A stretch of 64,000 nt of DNA from Calliopum simillimum (Eukaryota; Arthropoda; Insecta; Diptera; Lauxaniidae). The notes beneath the pieces were generated by a model that worked only from the letters and a program-made list of their open reading frames with translations, searched no databases and was not told where the DNA came from. A program made the position numbers and the translations under genes. The stretch is from assembly GCA_951812925.1 (NCBI GenBank), contig OX638369.1:25996533-26060532 (forward strand). Reading direction: 5' to 3'. Each line of letters begins with the position of its first letter. Position 1 is the stretch's first letter. Shown here in pieces: positions 1 to 11,853 of this stretch.

Positions 1-1310
1 GCGTTTTTTTTTTTTTTGGAAACATTTTTAAATACAACAAAACAAATCACATAACAAGATGTCAACTTCAAAGGAGTTTTAATTGTGGTGTTGTGAAACC
101 ATTTGTAACCGAACACATGTGCCACTTGAAGAAAATAAAATATCTTACCTTAATACTACAAATGTTTCGAAAAAAAAAAAAAACCAAAGTATAAAGGATT
201 CAAATATTTTCACGTACACATCATGTGTTTATGAAATTTTAACAACAGAAATTTTCTCAATATGTCGTTGTTTATTTTCAAGATATACTTAAGCCATTAT
301 AGTAGCTAATTAGTTCCTTTCTTTGATTTTTTCTGGATTCTGAGTTTTCGTTGAAACTTCTAATTTTATCTTTTACACTTGTATCCTTACGTTCCAAGTC
401 ATCAGCCACTGAAGTTAAGGTATGTTAACTTCATATAAAAGACAAAAATATGTTTGAATTAAGTCGAAATACCTTTACTTCAATGGATAATAACTCAGAC
501 TCTAATGTTACAATTGGAAAAACTAAATAAGTAGAGTTCAAAAATCATGTTTTTCTGATGCCATTGTCAAAAATAGCATAGCATCAATTAGACATCCATT
601 TTGGCACTTTGAAGAATTTTAAGAATAAATTGTTTGAAATTACTCTTTACGTTTAAATAAATTGTCGCCTAGAAATATGCATTAAAAATTAATCTTAGCT
701 TGCATACCATTCTGAATTGGGCTGGCTGCAATATTTTGTAAAATATATTGCATATTTTTAGGCACTATATTAGCATTTCATATATTCATTAGTGTCACGA
801 TTTATCCCATGTCTGAAGTGAATAAAAATTCTGCAAATTTGATTTTTGTTATTTCAGAGCATTAAGTGTTGATTTGTCGAAAAAGCAGGCACAATACAAA
901 AAAAGTATCAATATAGCTTCACACGACAAACCAAATGTTTTGCTCTTAAATGATAACATCCAAAATGTTACCCAGAAGTTAAGCGTATAATTTAGATAAA
1001 TAGATACAAATAATGTGGCACGTGTCCCTATAGCTATTTTTCATAGCATAAACATCTTAAATTTAAATAGCAACATAATTGAATTTAACCCTAAAAACAA
1101 AACTCTATCAGCGGCAGGAGCAGCTACTGGCCCCAGTAAAGATTATCAACATGTAGATGTTTTTAACTAAAAGTAACGATTTTCCACCAAAATAATAATT
1201 CCATTAAACATTTCGCTCAATATCACGTACGCAGTTTATTGCAACAAATTAAGCGCGTGTAATAAAAGCTGGAAACTCAGCGCTGGCAACATAATCGATC
1301 AACAGTCAGT

Positions 1311-1324
1311 TGCGCGCATGCGCA
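1311..1324. promoter_or_regulatory. NRF1/Ewg-type palindromic site
   Basis: TGCGCGCATGCGCA contains the palindrome GCGCATGCGC, the known core of NRF1 (fly Erect wing) binding sites. A TATAAATA lies 24 bp downstream at 1348-1355. A promoter is possible, but no gene is visible downstream. Confidence 0.35.
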
Positions 1325-1670
1325 ATGAAAACTCCTTCTCGGCACCTTATAAATATTCAAAGGCTGTTAGCTTGCGCAAAATGCACAAGTATATGAAATT
1401 TTATAGAGGGGGGCAAAATTTCGAAAGAGCAGGAACAAAAAAATTTTTTTTTTCTTTTAATTTTTTGAACTCAATACATTTCAATTACCGCATCAAGGAA
1501 TAAGCAACCTACCACTACGTAGAAATGGTCAAGAGAATTCTGCGAAAACCCTTAACGTCGATCGACAAGTGGTATAGAGTACAGGTAGGGCGTGTGTTGG
1601 TCAACCGTCTCGATGACTGTGCCTGGCTGGCTGCACCTTGCGTTGCAGGACAATTAAACGCATGAGAGAT

Positions 1671-1684
1671 AGCGCGCATGCGCA
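1671..1684. promoter_or_regulatory. Second NRF1/Ewg-type palindromic site
   Basis: AGCGCGCATGCGCA repeats the same palindromic core 360 bp after the first site. Two exact copies of a CG-rich decamer in very AT-rich DNA are unlikely by chance. Function is inferred only. Confidence 0.35.
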
Positions 1685-2175
1685 GCCACTGTGCACAATT
1701 TGCGCACCACCATGTGAAAATGAGTACGTGCGGGAAGGGTACAAAGTATGCGGGAGCATGGAAGAGAAGCATATGGTTGGAGAGTGATGTCAAAAAAATG
1801 TGTATGCCAAAAAATGAAGAACACTCATTTTGGCCTCTTCAAATATAATGGGTTTATTTGGTATAGAAAATGTGGCGATACATCGATTTTTTTAATATAA
1901 ATAATCTCCTGAAGAAAATTTCCATTGTATCAAAAAAGGAACAATAGTGGGTGTTGGACATCAATTGGGAGTATTTTGAAAAAAAAAAAAAATAAAAAAT
2001 ACAATAAATGAATACAATGGGTTTTGATCCAAAATAAATTGATTTCAACATTTCATTGAAAAACGGCCGAAGAGCTATGCATTTAATAATATACAGTTTA
2101 ACTTTTATGCACTGTAATCAAATCAATTTTAAACTGTTTTACCATACGACGGGTTGTTGGTTCTAGCACTAGGTA

Positions 2176-2542
2176 AAGTGTGTCCCATAAATCACGCAAG
2201 ATATGAATTACATAGGAAAAATATTTTTTTTCCAGCGTATTTTTTTTTTTTTTTTGTTGAAACATAAAAAAACTTAAAATAAGGTTATGCATGAAGTAGC
2301 TAATTGGGTAGATGACCTCCACGGCTAAGTTGGCACATACGAACTCTTTTGGCGAAATTTTCCATGACTATTTTGCTTAATTGTGGCTGAATATTATTGG
2401 TTAAACGATTAATCTCCGCTTTTAATACGTTTTTACTAACTTTAAGCTATAGGCTATCAAGCTGTTTTCCTTTTTGGTTGGAAACACTTTATTAAACAAA
2501 CCACGGAAAATTAAAATCATGCGTGAATTATGGGACACCCAT
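2176..2542 (-). mobile_element. Internally deleted Tc1/mariner-like element
   Basis: Terminal inverted repeats share GTGTCCCATAA followed by TCACGC with few mismatches (left from 2176, right ending 2542). Both ends abut TA (2174-2175 and 2543-2544), the Tc1/mariner target duplication. The interior keeps only the C-terminal end of a transposase on the minus strand, so most of the coding region is missing. Long A/T runs near 2228-2255 show further decay. Confidence 0.7.
2300..2448 (-). pseudogene. Tc1/mariner transposase C-terminal fragment
   Basis: On the minus strand the frame reads about 48 residues: AEINRLTNNIQPQLSKIV, then MENFAKRVRMCQ, then SRGGHLPN, then a stop (2300-2302). The pattern of a helix with INxL.NNIQPQL, then V..NF..R...C, then a terminal RGGHLP is the typical C-terminus of one group of Tc1/mariner transposases found in insects. 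The DDE/D catalytic domain is absent. Upstream the frame is closed by a stop. It lies inside matching inverted repeats, in the expected orientation. Confidence 0.65.
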
Positions 2543-2647
2543 TAGATGACATTCACATAAAACATTTTTATAAAATTTTCGAAAAATCGTTCATAGCGAT
2601 TTGATTATGAACCCGTTCTCTTTCTCGCCTCTTCTCTGAAAGTCTTA

Positions 2648-2986
2648 TAGGCTAGACAGACGATAGCATAAATCCGGATTATAGATGTAATAATGCGAAT
2701 CTTTTTATTGCATGATTTTAGGCATTTTTTAAATACATATTTCATAGACATTGACTAAACAAAATTTTCCAAGTCAGGGGCCAAAAATTCTAATTAGCTT
2801 TTCTGATGCTTATCTCACTATTAATCTTGTTTGATGTTTTAGAATTTTTTGGCCCCTCAATTGGAAAATTTTCTTTTAGTCAATGCCTATGAAATATGTA
2901 TTTAAAATATGCCTAGAGTCATGCAATTAAAAGATTAGCATTATAACGTCTAAAATCCGGATTCAAGCTGTCGTCTGTCTAGCCTA
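2648..2986. mobile_element. Foldback MITE with TTA duplication (PIF/Harbinger-like)
   Basis: The two halves are near-complementary over about 150 bp each around a short loop near 2815-2840. The ends are TAGGCTAGACAGACGA and its exact reverse complement. Direct TTA copies flank it (2645-2647, 2987-2989). A 3-bp TTA duplication is typical of PIF/Harbinger, so I favour that superfamily, but there is no transposase. A piece resembling the arm interior recurs at about 3088-3125. Confidence 0.7.
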
Positions 2987-2989
2987 TTA

Positions 2990-4591
2990 TGGATGTTATT
3001 TATGCACAGGCTCTAATTTATGTCCACCACAATGATTTCTGTTGTAGTATGTGGTAGACTGTGATCTTTTGGTTGTGGTAAAAATTCATTGCATGCTTTT
3101 AGGCTCATTTTTTAATAGGCTTTTTATAGTGAAAACAATAAAAGTACTCCCTCTGATTGTTGATCAACTAAATAGCTAATATTTTTAATAAAAAATAAAT
3201 ATCGATACAACTTTTCTCCAACTCTAAAATAAAAGCCCCAAGAAACAACTGACGGCTGTTGAAAGCAGCGTTTCAATATTTTTTTTTTTCCTTTTGTTAA
3301 TGTATTCACTTACTTACAGGACACCTTGACAGGTAATGCCAAAAAAATTATTAATTTTAGTGCGCTTTTTTGATGCGTTCGCGACGGATGACTCTCGGTC
3401 TTGACTTGATCCAAATGTAAACAACTTGAACTTGGACTTTTGGGGAACCGCATAATGAATGCAATTAATTTTGACTCGATCGTTGATTGTACACATTAAA
3501 GTTGAAAAATTGAATGCACCGCAGAAAGGGTTCCCATTCACAAAGTTGAGTTGAGTTGGTTTTGCTTGGTAACCAACCACTTAAGCAACGAAAATGGTTT
3601 ATAGTTTTAATTAAACCCAAAAAGGCGCACACGCTTCCTGTTGTTCGGATGGGCTGAATAAAAAATTATTGCTGTGATAAATTTTTATGCAAATTTTATG
3701 AGAAAGTTTTTGGTAAAATTTTGTCGAACTCTTCGTTTTAATGTTTTTTTTTTCATCGACTTGGTTGTCTTTTCGGTAACTTTTAGGTGGCAGATGGTTA
3801 TGCAGATGCAGGCTAAGATGAAAAATATTTCATATAATTGCATGTTATGTTGTACTATATGTTATAATCATATTATTGGCGGAAAATTATGTTAATTTAA
3901 TTTTTATTTGACAGCCTCATTTAATATTTTTAAAATATTTCAATATGAAGTTATTTTATGAGAACTTTGGAAATATTCATAAAAAAAGCAATTTAGTAAA
4001 TGTATTTTTATATATGAATTTGCAAATGTTAAAAGGGCAGAAGTCAATCGAAAGCAAAAGTAATGTCGTACACAATATGTGCCATAACAAGAGGTTATTT
4101 GACCGATATTATTTTTTGAGCTCAACGGTATTAATTCCACACCATCATTTAAACTTTTTGTGTAAACAGAGTTTAATTTTAATAGTTTCTAACAAAATGA
4201 CAGCTATTTAATATTATTACTTTTGCCCTTCCGCCCTTTTAACATTTATGAGTAGAATCTTAAGCCCTTGCTTTTTAAGGCTAACTTAAGATTTTGACGG
4301 TGTATTACAATTTTTAAGTATAGACAAATTAAGTACTGGACTAGACCCACAATATTCACTGAGTCTCTTTAAAAGTGTATGAAATTTTTGGGATTTTGTA
4401 GCACTGTGTTGTCTTTAATTTAAGTTATTATTTTAATTTAAGATACCTTAAATAAAAGTTTCGCCAAATTTATATGGTTTTTTTCTTTAACACAACCAAT
4501 TTCGCTTTTAAAACTCCGAGAAAAAAAAACTTTGTAATATTTTCGAACCAATTTAATTTTCAAAATATGCAGTGGATTTCTTAATTGGACT
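2990..4591. other. Non-coding, no gene recognised
   Basis: AT-rich DNA with short reading frames on both strands (e.g. 3314-3580 minus, 3945-4211 plus) that have no recognisable motif, compositional bias or start context. Apart from a MITE-arm-like scrap near 3088-3125 I see nothing in it. Confidence 0.5.
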
Positions 4592-4638
4592 ATTTTCTGT
4601 TCATTGTTAGGTAAAAATGCAGTAAAAGCAGTGATGGA

Positions 4639-5150
4639 ATGGAAACTGTAAACGAAAGGCTCATTTGGTACAGATTTCGAACCCCCGCTAGAAATATTAC
4701 CATCTTCCAAGCATACGCGCCCACCGAGTTGGCAGAGAAAGAAACCAAGGATGAATTCTACAGTCAGCTCGCTGCAGCGATTAACAGTGCACACAAGAAC
4801 GACATAATGGTTATGGGTGATTTGAATGCCAAAGTAGGCTCATAAAACCTTAACCTTAAGCACGTGGTTGGAAAACATGGTTTGGGTACGAGAAACGACA
4901 ATGGAGAGCTTCTCATTGACGCCTGCAATACAGCCGGTCTTGTTGTTGGAGGTACGCTTTTCCCACACAAAACATGCCATAAAGCTACTTGGGTGTCTCC
5001 AGACAACATCACTGAAAACCAAATGGACCACTTTTGCATTAGCAAAAAATGGAGAGGGAGTCTTCTGGACGTACGAGTAAAGAGGGCCGCTGACATAAAC
5101 TCCGACCACCATCTTCTCGTCGCGGTCATTCGACTAAAACTTGCCGTTAT
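4639..5150 (+). pseudogene. LINE apurinic endonuclease domain, broken
   Basis: Exonuclease-endonuclease-phosphatase fold of a non-LTR retrotransposon, which would nick target DNA before reverse transcription. Visible motifs in order: NITIFQAYAPTE, MVMGDLNAKVG (GDxN-type metal site), TWVSPDN, QMDHFCIS (normally Q-I/M-D-H) and INSDHHLLVAVI (SDH catalytic end). An in-frame stop at 4843-4845 follows the GDLNAKVG motif, and the frame shifts near 5175. The N-terminal part of the domain is missing because the insertion is 5'-truncated. Confidence 0.85.
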
Positions 5151-5189
5151 AAAACGTCCCAGTGAACAATCTGTGCCAAAAAATTCGAC

Positions 5190-7276
5190 GTGCTTAAGCT
5201 AAAAAACAACGATATCCGCAGATCTTTCGTTGAAGAACTTAAAACAGCCCCGATCGATTGTGATGGAAGCATTGAAACATCATGGAGTACCTTTAAGGCT
5301 GCTTTCTTAAACTCCAGTGAAAAAATACTTGGGTTCCGACCCTCGAATAAGAAACACTGGATGAGCGAGGAAACGTGGTGTCTTGTTGAAAAAAGAAGAA
5401 GCGCGAAAAAACTGAGGGATGACGCAAAAGAACGACGCCGAAAAGGTCTTTAACTCTCTCAATAAAGAAGTCAGGTGTTCGTGCAGACAAGACAAAAGAA
5501 GAATGTATAACGACCTCGGATTGGCCCTATGCTCCTCCTAGGAGTTAAAGGAGAATACATACATACATACATAACGACCTCGTGAGCGAAGCCGAAAGCG
5601 CTGATAACGCTCAAAATCTCAGGCAGCTTTACGATATCACACGCAGACTATCTGTCAGAAAAAAACAGCAGAATCGCCCTATTAAAGACAAAAACAGAAA
5701 TCTCTTAACATCTGCGGACGACCAACTAAGTAGATGGAAAGAGTATTTTTGTGACACACTGAATCCCATGTCTACCACATTTCCGCAACCAGAATCACCA
5801 ACTACAACTGCTGCATGAAGAACAACAAGGCCGCCGGTATAGACCAAATAACAGCTAAAAGCATGTCCCATTACATCAGCTAAGATTCTTCATCCTCTGA
5901 TTTCCAGAATCTGGAGCGAAGAGCGTTTGCCAAAAGATTGGCTACATGGCATGCTAGTCAAATTGCCGAAAAAGGTGACCTTAGCAAGTGCCGAAATTAT
6001 ACAGGAATAACTTTGCTCTCAGTACTATCAAACGTACTGACAAAAGTGCTTCTAAACAGGGTACGCGAAAAACTTGATTCGGCCATTCGACGGCAACAAG
6101 CAGCATTCCGGCCAAACTGTTCATGCGTGGATCAAATCAACACCCTTAGAATAATTGTCGAGCAATCATGTGAGTGGCGTGCTGCACTTAAACTTGTCTT
6201 CGTAGACTATAGCACTGCCTTCGACAGTGTCTCCAGAGAAAACAACTGAGTTTCACTGCAGCGAAGAGGTATTACCGCAAAGGCCATAAACTTAGTACGT
6301 GCACAATATGAAGGCTTTAAATGCAGTGTGTTACACAACGGGTTGTTGTCACCGACATTCACCACTAATTCAGGCGTACGGCAGGGGTGTTTACTATCAC
6401 CATCTCTCTTCCTTAGCGTTCTTGACGATATCCTACATAAAGCTCTTAATAAGGCCAAAAGGGGGTATCCAATGGAGCTTTACCGAATATCTAGAAGATC
6501 TCGGCTACGCTGACGACATTTGCCTCTTATCGTCCAAACACTCAAATATGCAAAGCAAAATTGAGGACCTTGTCTTGAAATCACAAAAGGCCGGCCTAAA
6601 AATCAACGTATTCAAGACTAAAAGAATGAAGTTAAACGCAAACAGGAATGACATTACGTTTAGAGCTGACAGTGATGACATCGAAAACGTCGATAGCTTC
6701 ACGTATTTAGGCAGCATTATATCCATGGATGGTGGAGCAAAAGAGGATATCAACTCAAGAATAGCAAAAGGAAAAGGCGCGTTTGCTCAACTGAACAAAA
6801 TATGGTCTTCTTACGTTATATCCACTAAAACGAAAGTGCGCATTTTTGATTCGAATGTGAAATCGGTTTTGTTATATGGGTGCGAAACATGGCTTGTTAC
6901 TGAACATTTAACGAACAAGCTGCAAGTATTCGTCAACAAATGCTTAAGGCGAATACTAAAGGTTTGGTGGCCTTGCACTATATCAAATGCCGAGCTACAT
7001 CAAAAAAGCAATCAGAGGGCTATAGCAAACGAGGTCAAGCTGCGCAAATGGGGATGGATTGGTCACTCTCTCCGGAAACCACACAGCGAAGTTTGTCGCC
7101 AGGCTCTTGAGTGGAATCCACAAGGCAGTAGAGGACGTGGTAGACCCAAAACCAACTGGAAAAGGTCGCTGGAAAAGGAAATACAAGACTGGGGAAAGCC
7201 GTGGCAAGAGATCAAAGTCATCGCAAGAGATCGCAACAATTGGAAACGTCTCATATTGGCTCTGTGCTCCTCTTAG
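5190..7276 (+). pseudogene. LINE reverse transcriptase, frameshifted
   Basis: Linker and reverse transcriptase of the same RTE-like element, spread over several frames. Motif A reads FVDYSTAFDSV (about 6199-6231), motif B GVRQGCLLSP (6373-6402) and motif C YADD (6506-6517), so the catalytic aspartates are still encoded. The 3' part from 6299 stays open for over 300 codons and ends ...LILALCSS, just before the short tail. Breaks occur near 5453, at the 5519-5570 insertion, near 5818 and near 6249. The C-terminal region with WIGHSLRKPHSE and GRGRPKTNW matches RTE-type tails. Confidence 0.85.
5519..5570 (+). mobile_element. 52-bp RTE 3'-end insertion nested in the LINE
   Basis: Sequence resembling the host LINE's own 3' terminus (CTCCTAGGAGTTAAAGGAGA then CATAC repeats; compare 7267-7309) interrupts its coding region. 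It is flanked by the exact 12-bp duplication ATAACGACCTCG (5507-5518, 5571-5582). Reading continues in the same sense across the empty site, so this is a real, extremely 5'-truncated retrotransposition of a relative. Confidence 0.85.
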
Positions 7277-7322
7277 GAGTTGAAGGAGACTACATACATA
7301 CATACACACATTTTCTGTTCAT

Positions 7323-8600
7323 ATACCAGTAATATTTTTCTGCTTACGGTTTTGGCAGTTGTTAGTTTGGTAACTCCTGTAATAGGTAAAACATAAAAGT
7401 GCATTCCCAAGACAAAACTTTTCTCATTGGGAATTTGGAAACAGTTCTTTTTTATTATAAATATCTTGATTTTTTTTTATAGCATCTCCAACATGGATCA
7501 CACTGTTCATTTTCCAAGCGAATAAAATAAATTGAAAGAAATTTATTTCTTCTCGACCTCGAAGTCATGCACTGTCACAAGTAAACGACCAATAACATCA
7601 CCCGCAGTTCAAAAAGCACATAAACCATTGCAGCTGTTGTGCGCTACCGTTAAGTAACGCCCCCTTTCCACACACAAAAAATACAAAGCAAAAAACATGA
7701 AGATCAAGCGCGAGGGACATTTCAATTGAATTCCGCATGCAGTACAATACGAATGAGTAAATTTCGATTGCACATCATAACTTGTCACGTCTCCGTCTCT
7801 GTCTCTGACGGCACTGGACAATCTCAACTCGCATAGATTGAAAAAAAAAAAAAAAACAAGAAATTTTTGAAAAACTTTTACACTTGTCCATCCACTTAAT
7901 GTGGACGAGACAAACTTGATGAAATAATTTTTGACAGTGGAAATAATTGCAGCCATTAAGCAAAACCGTGAGCCAACGGAGCGACATGTAGCAAATTGGT
8001 CCAGGTTGGCTTGCAGTTAGTATGGTACGTACGTGTAGACGTTGCCAAAAAGCATTTAATATAAATCAGAAAAATATAATTATTGTTAATACTCTGATGA
8101 AATTTATAAGCTACATGTTGTCTGGATGTCGTGGTTGTTTCCTTTTAATTGTCATAAGTCTTTTAATTCCATTTTAAATAAAAATTAAATCCCTATAAAA
8201 GAATTAAAATGTCTTCTTCGCTGCGGTATCATTTTGTGGCACACATTTTTTGTGTTTTGTGGTCTTGGTGTTGACAGAAATTATTGAGCAGCTGTCGTCA
8301 TAAATCCGCTGGTGCTGCTGCGTTGGTGTAGCAACGGGTGTGGTATGGGGCAACGTATGTTGATGTCCGAGAGCAAGACGCATTTTAAATGACTCTGACA
8401 GTGCAGTCATAAATACGACATGAACTGCCATTTGAAATTGTCGATTACCATAATTTGTCAATTGTGGACAGAAATGTAAACAAAGAAGGATTTTCACTTG
8501 CCATTGGCACTGTAGAGAATTTTTTTCGAGGGTTATGAGTGTGGTATGTAGATAAATCTATAGCATATTTATAGTTGTGAGAGATTGTCGGCAAAAGGAT
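7323..8600. other. Non-coding, no gene recognised
   Basis: Contains a minus-strand open stretch (8204-8497) with no recognisable domain, and ordinary AT-rich sequence. The somewhat less AT-rich part around 8270-8460 could be a conserved non-coding or exonic piece of a host gene, but I cannot support either. Confidence 0.4.
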
Positions 8601-8623
8601 TTACAAAAAATCGTTCAAAGTTG

Positions 8624-8883
8624 TTATACCTCCTCTATTTTCTTTAAAGAAACTATGCTCAATATATTTAGCTTATCAGATTTGATTAACAGGAAGTTGG
8701 GAGCTAAGTTGTTGCCAAAATTACAGCGAATGATGAAGTCTGTACCATGACAGTGATACAAAATATGTTCTATTGTTTCGTCTTCGTAATAACAGAAGTC
8801 CTCCCGATCTTTCCCCAAATTGGAGAGAAGTTTCCTAACTGGGTAGTGTTTCGTGAAGAATGTTGAAACAGTTCGTATACCAT
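8624..8883 (-). pseudogene. Non-LTR retrotransposon C-terminal tail (Jockey/I/R1-like)
   Basis: The minus strand stays open through FFTKHYPVRKLLSNLG, then DFCYYEDETIEHILYHCHG. This matches the tail after reverse transcriptase or RNase H in Jockey, I and R1 type LINEs, where a T-G-H-x-P-x-G/R-x-x-L segment is followed by C-x2-C-x-E-x-E-T-x-E-H-x-L-x-x-C. The first expected cysteine pair is altered (C-Y-Y), while the E-H-I-L-x-x-C end is kept. There is no catalytic domain and no clear insertion boundary. It is unrelated to the RTE-like copy at 4605-7309. Confidence 0.6.
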
Positions 8884-8899
8884 TCTGTTCTACTCTTTT

Positions 8900-11853
8900 T
8901 TAGAAACACTTAGCATTATTGATTAAGCTTGGTTATTGCTCGGAATATCATCCCAGCTAGTGACGAGCAAACCAAAACCAAGAGTGTTGAGTATTCAGAA
9001 TTTGCAAACCATATTTTTCCAAAGCAGTTGGGTTTTTAAGATGCGAAGTTTCGAATTAAGAGATGTTTTTATGCTTGAAAGGGGCGTTATAAATCTAATC
9101 TATATATTAATACGCAAGACAAAAATATGTCCTACCTTTTTTACTATGTTAGAAATGGAGCACGACTTTGAATTATACACCATTAGAAAGGTATTGGTGT
9201 GTCAATGTGCACAAAGTTAAAATTATTTTAATAATTTGCCATTAAAATTAAATGCACATTTTTCAATAGTAACAACGACAAAATACGCGGTCCTACAGAG
9301 CTGAAAAGAGGATATATCACAAAGAGAAAGACAAAAAGCTGACTGACAGTGACTTAATGTTTTTTTTTTTTGTTGTTTCCACAGATGATAAATGAGCTGT
9401 TCTATTTTGTACCAAATAGCAAAAAAAGTACTAAAATTGTACAAAAAGTACCAAAATTATTTAATACATTTGTGGTCAAACTTTTACCATTGGGCGGTTG
9501 TAGTAGCTATAAATTACTAAGACTGAAAAGCTGTGCTTGTTTTGATGATCATCGTGTCCTAGACTAGTAGTGTTGATATTGGTCTTGAAATTATATTAAC
9601 TTCTTGGTAACAAAAATATACCAAGATAAAGACTTAAGACCAAGACTAATTTTGCTCATCACTTATCCCAGACATTAAAGTTAGCTACCCAGCCAATTGC
9701 TGAAGTTGCGTTTGACTTAATAGTGGGACACAGAATGGGTTCGATCCAACAAGTTATGTTATCTTTTTCTGGGTTAATGTCCTCATATGGGGACATAAGT
9801 TTTGATTCAAATATTAACTGATATTATAAATTGGATTTTATAAAACCAAATTTAATGTGTCTTATACATACAAGAAATTATTTAAAATTCACTTTATGAT
9901 TATTTTTTGGATTTTTGGGGAAAAAAATGGATTGTAAAAATTATCCGCCAATCGTTGTCTTCTTGAAGTTTAATGCTAATAGCGATGCTTTGCTGTCTGA
10001 AAGAATATAAGTATATTTTCAATTTAATCGGGAGTCCGTTCTCATACTCTCTGAAAGATAACCCTAATTGAATGATGAACTTTCGTCTGAAAAATCGAGT
10101 TTTCTTTGCTCTATAGTTAGATATATACTGTACATAATGACCATATAAACCATGACCATATAAACTATTGCCTTAAACTGAAATATGTAATTCAATCCGC
10201 ACAACAAAAATCATGTCACCATAAATACAACTTTTTAATTAAAATGATACAAAACAAATCTAAACAATTTGTAATTTCTTACCATTTTTAAAAATGAAAG
10301 TGCCACTGGCGGCCCACCTTCCGGTATGCGACAAAAATTCAGTTAATCAGAAAAAGCCACAAAGAAAAAAAAAGTTGTAAAAATAAATTAACAAAATTAA
10401 TTTTAATGTCAATGCAAACATCCGGCGGTAAGCAAAATCTTAAGATGAATCCAAAGAAAAATAAAATAAAAGAGTTTAGTTGATGAAATAGCGACATTCT
10501 ACTTAAATTTTTTGGCGACATCTGAGCATGCGACTCTGATGAAGGCGAACGAGAGCATATGGCATCCGCTGTGCTGCGACATCATTACTCGATATACGCG
10601 TACATTAAAAGCCTAACAAACCAAAACGTCTCAAATGCAATACACATCAATTTGTATAGGTTTCCGGCGTTAATTTTTTAGTGGTTTCTTTGACAAAGCA
10701 GCAAACTACTTAAGTTTTGAGAGTGCATCGTTTAAGGTGTCGTATGAGATCACAGATATTGAGAGCAAGTATCGATATATATATACATTAGATTAGGCTT
10801 TTTCAAGATTTAGCTCTAAGTCTCGTTGTAAATCACATGATTTACTATAGAAAAATCAATCTATTTCTGACGAGATTTATTATAAACCTTCGTATAAATC
10901 TCAACAGGGCTACCAATTTGGCTATTTTCGGCCAAGTGACATCCCTTAATTTTGCTATTATATGTCATTAAAAAACAAGCAAATGGAAGAAAGTATTAAG
11001 AGGAAAAAGGAAAAACAACTTTCATTTCCCCGCAAATGACATTTACTGTCCAAAATAAATTTCTTTCTGCCGGTGAAAACGGATAGGATTTCACAACAAA
11101 ATTTATAAATCTCGTTACAGTTAAATGTCTAATGGAAATGTAGCATTAGGTTCTTGAGGGTATACATAGAGTGAAATGCGAATATCCTTTAAGTAACATA
11201 AAGCTGCTGTTGGATTTCTCAAAAACAATATCTCGTTTTCAGCATAAAGGGTCGATACTGTTCTAAACATCTATGGGAAGATGTCCACATGCGTCTAGAA
11301 ATATAAGACTCTTTCGGAGAGTAAACTATGTAGTTAGGATTTTTTGTTATATTTGAAAATATTGGCTCAAGTCAAAAAGAATTGAATGTACTCATATGTG
11401 AAACTATCTTGACGGATTTTTGTCTGAAATTTTTCGGGTGATATCGTGGAGCTGCACAAAAAGTTTTTGTAAATTACTTTTCTAGCCTGCACTTTCTTAT
11501 TGAAAGAATTAAGGACTTCCTCGGTGCACCATTCCATCTACACTCGTATTGTGCCATTATCTGAAGTTAGAGTTTGTGGGGTTCTCAAGAGGCTTGACTT
11601 ACGTTTTCTTGATTGAACGAGTTTTGAATTTTTAAGTATGAGGGACTTACGTTATTCATTCAAAATCATTTAGTTATGTATGGTTTGAGCAAGTCAGCAA
11701 ATTTCATATTAACTTTAAAGCCATTTTATGGAAAACCTCAGTTTGATACGGTTTTTATTTGAATAAGATCTCAAAAATACTCGGAATGAAGCGTGTGATA
11801 TCTCAAATTTTTCACGTAAAGTCAACGTATAAAAAAAAAAATTATATTTGATA
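8900..11853. other. Non-coding, no gene recognised
   Basis: AT-rich DNA with poly-T and poly-A runs and a duplicated 14-mer, CCATATAAACCATG-like, near 10140-10170. No motif-bearing reading frame, RNA gene or bounded mobile element was found. Confidence 0.5.

Larger units (their letters stand above)
1..2175. other. AT-rich non-coding DNA, no gene recognised
   Basis: Long A and T runs and only short, low-complexity reading frames. I see no protein family, RNA gene or complete mobile element here. The only notable sites are two GCGCATGCGC palindromes, listed separately. Confidence 0.6.
4605..7309 (+). mobile_element. 5'-truncated RTE-like non-LTR retrotransposon
   Basis: A 2705-bp insertion with an exact 13-bp target duplication, ATTTTCTGTTCAT, at 4592-4604 and 7310-7322. 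It begins inside the apurinic endonuclease domain, so the start of the ORF is lost. It runs through reverse transcriptase to the stop, then a very short 3' tail ending in TACATACATACATAC. A short 3' UTR with a terminal microsatellite, and a C-terminal WIGH...ALEWNPQG...GRGRPK stretch, fit RTE-type elements. The coding region is broken by stops, frameshifts and a nested insertion, so it is dead. Confidence 0.85.

Noticed and set aside
8091..8110. CTGATGAAA as another hammerhead
   Set aside because: No stem II, no GAA core at the right place and no closing stem I; likewise CTGATGAAGG near 10536.
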